DNA of 38,666 nt, taken from Streptomyces somaliensis DSM 40738. Its GTDB lineage: Bacteria > Actinomycetota > Actinomycetes > Streptomycetales > Streptomycetaceae. Below, piece after piece: positions 32,994-38,666 of the stretch (positions are counted from its first letter, which is position 1; the number at the start of each line of letters is the position of its first letter). Both the position numbers and the translations under genes were made by a program. The notes below the pieces were generated by a model. That model searched no databases, was not told where the DNA came from, and worked only from the letters and a program-made list of their open reading frames with translations. The stretch lies in NCBI GenBank assembly GCA_012396115.1, contig JAAXOU010000013.1, positions 1 to 38,666 on the forward strand, written 5' to 3'.

Positions 32994-33030
32994 GGCTGGT
33001 CCTCAGTGATCGGTCAGGTCGCTCGGCTCC

Positions 33031-33036
33031 TATAGT
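33031..33036 (+). promoter_or_regulatory. -10 element of the DUF4307 gene
   Basis: TATAGT, five of six matches to the consensus -10, lies 53 nt before the ATG at 33090 in the intergenic region shared with mca. The -35 region is poor. Confidence 0.45.
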
Positions 33037-33089
33037 GACGGAATCGACGCGGGGGATATTCCGCCGTCCGTCGTACGAGAGGAGCGGTC

Positions 33090-33491
33090 ATGGGCGTGAC
33101 GGACGAACGGCCCCCCGAGGGCCGGTACGGCCGCGACGCGGGGGCGCGCGCGGACCGCGGGCTCAGGATCGTGGGCTCGGTGCTGGGGGCCGCGCTGCTC
33201 GCGCTGGTCGGCTGGTTCGGCTACGACTACGTCGCGGGCCAGAAGGTCAGCGCCGAGCTGATCAAGTTCGACGTGGTGGCGGCGGACCGCGTGGAGGTGC
33301 ACCTGGAGGTGCGCAAGGCGGACGGCGCGAAGGGGTACTGCACGGTGCGGGCCCTCGCGGAGAGCGGCACCGAGGTGGGCCGCAGGGAGTTCCGCTTCGA
33401 CCAGGCCGCGCCGCGCCTCGACCAGGTGGTCACCCTCCGCACGACGAAGACGGCCACGGCTGCGCAGCTCCTCGGCTGCACCTCGGACTGA
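33090..33491 (+). CDS. DUF4307 membrane protein
   Basis: A 133-residue protein with a charged cytoplasmic N-terminus (MGVTDERPPEGRYG), one membrane helix (IVGSVLGAALLALVGWFGYDYV) and an extracytoplasmic domain containing FDVVAADRVEVHLEVRK and two Cys residues. The DUF4307 family is actinobacterial and of unknown function; it commonly sits between mca and greA. The ribosome site GAGAGGAG precedes the ATG. It is divergent from mca. Confidence 0.9.
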   Translation: MGVTDERPPEGRYGRDAGARADRGLRIVGSVLGAALLALVGWFGYDYVAGQKVSAELIKFDVVAADRVEVHLEVRKADGAKGYCTVRALAESGTEVGRREFRFDQAAPRLDQVVTLRTTKTATAAQLLGCTSD

Positions 33492-33667
33492 CCCCGCCCC
33501 CGGCGGCGCGCCGGGCCCCGGGTGACCTGCGGAGTCGAGGGTTCCGTGACATTCGTCCTCCCCCTTCGGGCGCACAGTTGTTAGGCTCGTGGTTTCGCCC
33601 TCCCGGGAAGGCCGCATGCTTCTGGTAGGGCGATGCTTTGTATACCCGGCACCGACGAGGAGCACCT

Positions 33668-34165
33668 GTGACCCAGACCAGCGACAACGTCACCTGGCTC
33701 ACCCAGGAGGCGTACAACCAGCTCAAGGCCGAGCTGGAGTACCTGTCGGGTCCCGCGCGAGCCGAGATCTCCGCGAAGATCGCGGCGGCGCGCGAGGAGG
33801 GGGACCTGCGCGAGAACGGCGGGTACCACGCGGCCAAGGAGGAGCAGGGCAAGCAGGAGCTGCGGGTCCGGCAGCTCACCCAGCTCCTGGAGCACGCGAA
33901 GGTCGGCGAGGCCCCCGCCGTGACGGGCGTGGTCGCCCCCGGCACGGTCGTGACGATCGCCTTCGACGGCGACGAGGACGACACCCTGACCTTCCTGCTG
34001 GCCTCCCGCGAGTACGCGAGCTCCGACATCGAGACGTACTCCCCGCAGTCCCCGCTCGGCTCGGGCGTGAACGGCAAGAAGGTCGGCGAGGACGCGGAGT
34101 ACGAGCTGCCGAACGGGAAGAGGGCCTCGGTCCGCATCCTGGACGCCAGGCCGTACCAGGGCTGA
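33668..34165 (+). CDS. greA: Transcription elongation factor GreA
   Basis: A 165-residue GreA, which rescues backtracked RNA polymerase by stimulating transcript cleavage. The N-terminal coiled coil holds the family pattern (LTQEAYNQLKAELEYL, then ARAEISAKIAAAREEGDLRENGGYHAAKEEQ) with the acidic tip residues. The C-terminal FKBP-like domain has the PQSPLGSGVNGKKVGE segment. The GTG at 33668 follows GAGGAG; the longer frame to 33638 adds only a few basic residues. A TAGGCT hexamer (33582-33587) may be its -10. Confidence 0.95.
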   Translation: MTQTSDNVTWLTQEAYNQLKAELEYLSGPARAEISAKIAAAREEGDLRENGGYHAAKEEQGKQELRVRQLTQLLEHAKVGEAPAVTGVVAPGTVVTIAFDGDEDDTLTFLLASREYASSDIETYSPQSPLGSGVNGKKVGEDAEYELPNGKRASVRILDARPYQG

Positions 34166-34185
34166 GCCCGCACACCGACACCACC

Positions 34186-34208
34186 GGGGCCGGGCCCAGC
34201 CCGGCCCC
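34186..34208. terminator. Hairpin between convergent greA and threonine deaminase genes
   Basis: GGGGCCGGGC (34186-34195) and GCCCGGCCCC (34199-34208) form a perfect 10-bp stem with a 3-nt loop, 21 nt past the greA stop. Further GC-rich inverted repeats fill the space to the ilvA stop at 34316. Confidence 0.6.
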
Positions 34209-34315
34209 CCGGTCGTGCCCGGGGCCGCCCCGCACCGCGCCGTACGGGGGCCGCGCGGGCCCCGTACCGCGGGCGGGGCGGCCGCCCCGCGGGGCCCGGC
34301 CCCGGCGGGCGCGCT

Positions 34316-35545
34316 TCAGTCCAGGACCGTGTAGCCGGCCTCCCCCAGCGCGTGCCGCACCTCCGCGCAGTGCTCGGGGCCCTTCGTCTCCAACTGCAGC
34401 TCCACCTCGACCTCCGTCAGCCCGAGCCGCGGGTCGGTGCGGACGTGGCCCACGTCCAGGACGTTGGCGTCGGCCACCGTCAGCACGCCCAGCAGGTTCG
34501 CCAGCGCGCCCGGCCGGTCCGCCAGGCGCAGCCGCAGGCTCAGGTAGCGACCGGCCGCGGCCATGCCGTGCCGCAGCACCCGCTGCAGGACCAGCGGGTC
34601 GATGTTGCCGCCCGACAGCACGGCCACCACCGGTCCCTCGAACGCCCCCGGGTCCGACAGCAGCGCCGCGACCGGGCTCGCCCCCGCCGGCTCGACGACC
34701 AGCTTGGCCCGCTCCAGGCACAGCAGCAGCGCCGACGACAGGGCGTCCTCCGAGACGGTGCGGACCTCGTCGACGACCTCCCGGACGATCTCGAACGGCA
34801 CGTCGCCCGGCCGGCCGACCATGATCCCGTCCGCCATCGTGGGCCCGCAGTCCACCGCCACGGGCCGGCCCGCCGCCAGCGACCCCGGGTACGCCGCGGC
34901 CGTCCGCGCCTGGACGCCGACCACCCTCACGTCGGGCCGCAGCGCCTTCACCGCCACGCCGATGCCCGCCGCCAGGCCCCCGCCGCCCATGCCGACGACG
35001 ATCGTCCGCACCTCCGGGCACTGCTCCAGGACCTCCAGCCCGACCGTGCCCTGGCCCGCGATGACGTCCGGGTGGTCGAAGGGGTGGATGAACACCGCGC
35101 CCGTGTCGCGCGCGTGGTCCTGCGCCGCCGCCAGCGTCTCGTCGACCACCTGCCCGTGCAGCCGCACGTCGGCGCCGTACTCGCGGGTCGCGGCGACCTT
35201 CGGCAGCGGGGCGCCGACCGGCATGAACACCGTGGAGGCCACCCCCAGCAGGGACGAGGCCAGCGCGACGCCCTGCGCGTGGTTCCCGGCGGACGCGGCG
35301 ACCACCCCGGCCGCCCGCTCCTCGGGCCGCAGCCCCGAGATCCGCACGTACGCGCCGCGCAGCTTGAACGAACCGGTCCGCTGCAGGTTCTCGCACTTCA
35401 GGTGGACGGGGGCGCCGACCAGCCCCGACAGGTGCCTGCTGCCCTCCAGCGCGGTCACCCGCGCTACCCCGGACAGCATCTTCTGGGCGCCCCTCACGTC
35501 GTCGAGCATGACGTGCCGTACGGGGCGAGTGGTGCGGAAGCTCAT
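34316..35545 (-). CDS. ilvA: Threonine ammonia-lyase (threonine deaminase)
   Basis: A 409-residue fold-type II PLP enzyme converting threonine to 2-oxobutanoate, the first step toward isoleucine. The PLP lysine is Lys61 in GSFKLRGAY. ASAGNHAQGVA and the phosphate-binding GMGGGGLAAG loop are present. A C-terminal ACT domain (about 325-409, SLRLRLADRPGALANLLGVL) implies amino-acid feedback control, as in the TdcB/short IlvA type. The ATG at 35543-35545 has no strong ribosome site; an ATG 33 nt upstream is a minor alternative. It is divergent from the MarR gene. Confidence 0.93.
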   Translation of the reverse strand: MSFRTTRPVRHVMLDDVRGAQKMLSGVARVTALEGSRHLSGLVGAPVHLKCENLQRTGSFKLRGAYVRISGLRPEERAAGVVAASAGNHAQGVALASSLLGVASTVFMPVGAPLPKVAATREYGADVRLHGQVVDETLAAAQDHARDTGAVFIHPFDHPDVIAGQGTVGLEVLEQCPEVRTIVVGMGGGGLAAGIGVAVKALRPDVRVVGVQARTAAAYPGSLAAGRPVAVDCGPTMADGIMVGRPGDVPFEIVREVVDEVRTVSEDALSSALLLCLERAKLVVEPAGASPVAALLSDPGAFEGPVVAVLSGGNIDPLVLQRVLRHGMAAAGRYLSLRLRLADRPGALANLLGVLTVADANVLDVGHVRTDPRLGLTEVEVELQLETKGPEHCAEVRHALGEAGYTVLD

Positions 35546-35667
35546 GACGGCAGTCTGGCAGCTCCGCAAGTGGTCCATCTCGTTCGCGCAGCGCCGGTAC
35601 GGACGCACGGCACTGCGCGTACTGTGTCCTCCACCACAACCGACGCCGCACGAGAGAGCACCCGGCC

Positions 35668-36180
35668 ATGCCCACTTCCCAGGACGTGACGACTGGTCCT
35701 GACACCGGTCTCCTCGATGCCCTCCAGCACCAGGTGGCCGTCTTCGCCCGCCGGGCGGAGCAGACCCGCCTCGCCGGGACCGCACAGCTCCGCACCACCA
35801 TGGACCGGGCCGCCTACCTGCTGCTCAACCGGCTCGACCAGGAAGGCCCGATGGGCGTGAAGGCGCTGGCGGCCGGGATGGGCATCGACTCCTCCACGGT
35901 GACCCGCCAGGTCGCGCCGCTCGTCGACACCGGCCTGGTGAAGCGGACGTCGCACCCGGAGGACGGCCGCGCCGTCGTACTGCAGCTGTCGCCGCGCGGC
36001 CAGGCCCGCCTGGAGGAGGTGCGCCGCTCCCGCCGCGACCTGATGGCGAAGGTGACGGAGGGGTGGACGGCCGCCGAGCGGGAGGCGTTCTGCACCCTGC
36101 TCACCCGCTTCAACTCGGCGCTCTCCGCGCAGCACTCGGGCCCCCGGGCCGCCGGGCCGGAGCCGGTGCGGCCCTCCTGA
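35668..36180 (+). CDS. MarR-family transcriptional regulator
   Basis: A 170-residue MarR-type winged-helix regulator. The N-terminal dimerisation helix is followed by the helix-turn-helix (GPMGVKALAAGMGIDSSTVTRQVAPLVDTGLVKR) and the wing (HPEDGRAVVLQLSPRG). MarR proteins bind as dimers to palindromes, often near their own gene. The shared 122-nt region with ilvA is the obvious candidate target, but no clear palindrome is visible there. The effector is unknown. Confidence 0.9.
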   Translation: MPTSQDVTTGPDTGLLDALQHQVAVFARRAEQTRLAGTAQLRTTMDRAAYLLLNRLDQEGPMGVKALAAGMGIDSSTVTRQVAPLVDTGLVKRTSHPEDGRAVVLQLSPRGQARLEEVRRSRRDLMAKVTEGWTAAEREAFCTLLTRFNSALSAQHSGPRAAGPEPVRPS

Positions 36181-36183
36181 GAC

Positions 36184-36218
36184 CCGGGCGGCGGCGTCCC
36201 GGGGACCCCGCCGCCCGG
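36184..36218. terminator. Bidirectional hairpin between the MarR and metB genes
   Basis: CCGGGCGGCGG (36184-36194) and CCGCCGCCCGG (36208-36218) pair perfectly over 11 bp with a 13-nt loop that can itself pair. It spans most of the 55-nt gap between stops at 36180 and 36236. Confidence 0.65.
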
Positions 36219-36235
36219 ACCGCGGTGCGCGCCGG

Positions 36236-37390
36236 TCAGGCCAGCGCCTGCCGGAGGTCGGCGAGGAGGTCGTCGACGTTCTCGATGCCCACGGACAGCC
36301 GCACCAGGTCCGCCGGGACCTCCAGCGCGGAGCCGGCCGCGCTGGCGTGCGTCATCCGGCCCGGGTGCTCGATGAGCGACTCGACGCCGCCCAGCGACTC
36401 ACCGAGGGTGAACAGCTTCGCCCGGTCACACACCGCGACGGCCGCCTCCTCGCCGCCCGCGACGCGGAAGGACACCATGCCGCCGAAGCCGCGCATCTGC
36501 TTGGCGGCGACCTCGTGGCCCGGGTGGTCCGGCAGTCCGGGGTAGAGGACCCGCGTCACCTTCGGGTGCCGGGTCAGCATCTCCGCCACGCGCTCGGCGT
36601 TCGCGCAGTGCCGGTCCATGCGGACGGCGAGGGTCTTGATGCCGCGCAGCACGATCCACGAGTCGAACGGCCCGGCCACGGCGCCCATCGCGTTCTGGTG
36701 GTACGCCAGTTCCTCGCCGAGCGCCTCGTCCGCCGTGACGAGCGCGCCGCCCACCACGTCGGAGTGGCCGCCCATGTACTTGGTGAGGGAGTGCACGACG
36801 ACGTCCGCGCCGAGCGCCAGCGGCTGCTGGAGGTAGGGCGAGGCGAAGGTGTTGTCCACGACGAGCCTCACGCCGGCGGTGCGTGCCACCTCCGCGAGGG
36901 CCGCGATGTCGGTGACGCCGAGCAGCGGGTTCGACGGCGTCTCGACCCAGATCGCCTTCGTGCGGTCGGTGAGCGCGGCCCGTACCGCCGCCGGGTCCGA
37001 GGTGTCGGCGACCGACCACTCGACGCCCCAGCGCGAGACGACCTTCGCGAACAGCCGGAACGTGCCGCCGTACGCGTCGTCCGGGATCACCACGTGGTCG
37101 CCGGGGGCGAGCAGCGCGCGCAGCAGGCAGTCCTCCGCGGCGAGGCCCGAGGCGAAGGCCAGGCCGCGGCGGCCGCCCTCCAGCGCGGCGAGGTTCTCCT
37201 CCAGCGCCGTGCGCGTCGGGTTGGCGCTGCGGCTGTACTCGTAGCCGCCGCGCAGGCCGCCCACGCCGTCCTGCTTGTAGGTGGACACCTGGTAGATGGG
37301 GGGGACGACCGCGCCGGTCAGCGGGTCGGCGGTGTTGCCCGCGTGGATGGCGCGGGTCTCGAAGTTCTGGTGGGTCTGCTCGTCGCTCAT
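36236..37390 (-). CDS. metB: Cystathionine gamma-synthase
   Basis: A 384-residue Cys/Met-metabolism PLP enzyme that joins an activated homoserine with cysteine to make cystathionine. Its sequence is of the cystathionine gamma-synthase/gamma-lyase type. The PLP lysine is Lys204 in VVHSLTKYMGGHSD. YEYSRSANPTR, the cofactor-ring YGGT loop and SLGGVESLIEHP are family motifs. Distinction from cystathionine gamma-lyase or homocysteine synthase by sequence alone is not certain. The ATG at 37388-37390 is preceded by a leaderless-type promoter. Confidence 0.9.
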   Translation of the reverse strand: MSDEQTHQNFETRAIHAGNTADPLTGAVVPPIYQVSTYKQDGVGGLRGGYEYSRSANPTRTALEENLAALEGGRRGLAFASGLAAEDCLLRALLAPGDHVVIPDDAYGGTFRLFAKVVSRWGVEWSVADTSDPAAVRAALTDRTKAIWVETPSNPLLGVTDIAALAEVARTAGVRLVVDNTFASPYLQQPLALGADVVVHSLTKYMGGHSDVVGGALVTADEALGEELAYHQNAMGAVAGPFDSWIVLRGIKTLAVRMDRHCANAERVAEMLTRHPKVTRVLYPGLPDHPGHEVAAKQMRGFGGMVSFRVAGGEEAAVAVCDRAKLFTLGESLGGVESLIEHPGRMTHASAAGSALEVPADLVRLSVGIENVDDLLADLRQALA

Positions 37391-37396
37391 GCGGCG

Positions 37397-37402
37397 AGCG
37401 TA
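37397..37402 (-). promoter_or_regulatory. -10 hexamer of leaderless metB
   Basis: On the minus strand TACGCT is followed by 6 nt (CGCCGC) and the ATG, with no ribosome site. This is the leaderless arrangement, within the 64-nt divergent region. Confidence 0.55.
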
Positions 37403-37442
37403 GTGCGGCGGACGCGCCCGGCGCCTTCCGGCGGGCGTCCGG

Positions 37443-37448
37443 GACAAT
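37443..37448 (+). promoter_or_regulatory. -10 hexamer of the leaderless TPR-like gene
   Basis: GACAAT is followed by 6 nt (GGGCGC) and the ATG at 37455, with no usable ribosome site. It mirrors the leaderless promoter of the divergent metB 40 nt away. Confidence 0.5.
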
Positions 37449-37454
37449 GGGCGC

Positions 37455-38564
37455 ATGGTGGAGATTCTCTGGTTCCTGCTCGCCGTTGGCCTGATCGCCG
37501 CGGTCGTCGCGCCCTGGCTGCTGCGCCGCCGCTCCGGCGGCATCCGCCTGGTCGAGCCCGGCGCGCCCGACGCCGCCGACCCGCTCGCCTACGGCTTCGT
37601 GCGGCAGGAACTGCTCGACGTCCGCATGCCCGGCCCGGACGAGGACCTGGTCGAGGTGCTCGACGTGGTGCGGCGCACCCAGGACTGGCGGGCCGCGTCG
37701 CAGCTGCTGGCCGGCACCCCCCGGGAGGGCGAGGTGCGCTGGCAGCGGGTGCAGGCGTTCGCGGGCGCCGCCTCGCTGGAGCTGGCGGAGCGGCCGGGCG
37801 CCGGCGGCGCCTGGCTGCGGGCGTGGCGGGCCGAGGCGCCCAAGGACGCGGGCGGCGCGGCCGTGCACGCCGAGTTCCTGGTGCAGCAGGCGTGGCGGAC
37901 GTCGCGGGTCGGCACCGACGAGTTCCGGATCATCCTGGAGGAGGCGCGGGCCGTCTGCGGGGAGGCGGCGCTGCTGGCGCCGGGCGACCCCGTCCCGTAC
38001 ATCGTCGAGCTGGCCGTCGCGCGCGGCCTGGGGTACTCGCACGAGCAGTTCGACCAGGTGTGGGCGAAGGTCATCGACCGGAACCCGCAGCACATGGGGG
38101 CGCACATCGCGGCGCTGCACTACTGGTGCGAGAAGTGGCACGGCTCCCGCGAGGACGCCGACCGGTTCGCCCGGTCCGCCGCCGCCCGCGCCCCGCGGGG
38201 CTCGCTGCTGGCCGCGCTGCCGCTGTTCGCGGTGTGGGAGCACCTGCCCGACGTGGCGCTGGTGCGGGACCTCTACGGGACGGAGGTCGTGTCGCGGGCG
38301 ATGGAGGGCGCGCTGTACGCGGTCCACTCGGCCCGCCCGGACGACCCGATGCTGGCGCACGTGCGCCACCTGCTGATCCACTTCCTGGTGGGCGCGCAGC
38401 GCTGGAGCGAGGCCATGCACCAGATCGTCCACGTGGACGGGCACGTCGGGGCGCTGCCGTGGACGATGGGCGAGGACCCGGCGGCGGAGTACGCGGTGTA
38501 CCGGGCGCTGGCGGTGGCCGGGTACGAGGCGAACGGCGGCAGCCCGGCGACCCTGCCGCGCTGA
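37455..38564 (+). CDS. Membrane-anchored TPR-like protein of unknown function
   Basis: A 369-residue protein with an N-terminal anchor (ILWFLLAVGLIAAVVAPWLLRRR) and a helical cytoplasmic domain with repeat-like helices (DWRAASQLLAG, AEFLVQQAWRTSR, LAPGDPVPYIVELAVARGLGYS, FARSAAARAPRGSLLAALPLFAVWEHLPD). The spacing of Trp/Ala/Leu positions resembles tetratricopeptide-type or DUF4034-like proteins; I cannot fix the family. It shares a very short (64 nt) divergent promoter region with metB. The gene is complete; 100 nt without genes follow to the window end. Confidence 0.85.
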   Translation: MVEILWFLLAVGLIAAVVAPWLLRRRSGGIRLVEPGAPDAADPLAYGFVRQELLDVRMPGPDEDLVEVLDVVRRTQDWRAASQLLAGTPREGEVRWQRVQAFAGAASLELAERPGAGGAWLRAWRAEAPKDAGGAAVHAEFLVQQAWRTSRVGTDEFRIILEEARAVCGEAALLAPGDPVPYIVELAVARGLGYSHEQFDQVWAKVIDRNPQHMGAHIAALHYWCEKWHGSREDADRFARSAAARAPRGSLLAALPLFAVWEHLPDVALVRDLYGTEVVSRAMEGALYAVHSARPDDPMLAHVRHLLIHFLVGAQRWSEAMHQIVHVDGHVGALPWTMGEDPAAEYAVYRALAVAGYEANGGSPATLPR

Positions 38565-38666
38565 CCTTCCGGGGCGCCGCGCGTCCGGGTGCGGCGGGCG
38601 TGTGCCGGGCGGACCCACGCGGCCGGCGCGGCCCGGGGCGCCGCACCTCCGCGCGGGCGCCCTTCC

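Overview
The window is high-GC DNA with strong G/C preference at third codon positions. It carries Streptomyces-type markers: mycothiol conjugate amidase (Mca), a DUF4307 protein, GTP-dependent PEP carboxykinase, GreA, an MptB-like mannosyltransferase and an actinobacterial Tad pilus locus. It is almost certainly a chromosomal segment of a Streptomyces or close relative. All identifications come from reading the translated sequence; no database search was run.

Left part (about 0.2-9.8 kb): a Tad/Flp pilus locus on the minus strand. Reading 5' to 3' it holds a zinc-ribbon protein of unknown role, CpaB (SAF domain), CpaE/TadZ ATPase, two TadE-like pseudopilins, CpaF/TadA ATPase, TadB, TadC, a 403-nt structured spacer, Flp pilin, a TadG-like protein, a lipoprotein and an OmpA-domain protein. 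CpaE, TadE, TadE and CpaF are joined by 4-nt stop/start overlaps. No prepilin peptidase is present. The OmpA protein and the lipoprotein are candidate cell-wall/membrane anchors for the pilus.

Middle (9.9-22.4 kb): housekeeping and metabolic genes. They are a divergent Nramp-like transporter, a secreted M14 zinc carboxypeptidase, a PLP-dependent D-amino-acid aldolase/dehydratase-like enzyme, the mannosyltransferase, an AlaT-like aminotransferase, PEP carboxykinase, a TrhA/hemolysin III membrane protein and a YyaL-type DUF255 thioredoxin-fold protein. Convergent pairs are separated by long perfect inverted repeats that look like terminators. Several genes appear leaderless.

Accessory stretch (22.4-31.7 kb): a Uma2-family gene, an unknown gene, a decayed repeat copy, and a minus-strand cassette of methylase-specificity fusion, RAMA-domain protein and small membrane protein. 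A second diverged repeat copy follows, fused to a broken 5' fragment of the DUF255 gene. Next is a TrmB/LuxR-type regulator divergent from a 61-codon secreted peptide, a 65-codon membrane peptide and two tandem paralogous secreted proteins sharing a strongly conserved C-terminal motif. The methylase island with its flanking repeats, and the regulator/peptide/secreted-protein cassette, are the two least explained parts.

Right part (31.9-38.6 kb): a conserved block with a small membrane protein, mca, DUF4307, greA, threonine deaminase, a MarR regulator, cystathionine gamma-synthase and a membrane-anchored TPR-like protein.
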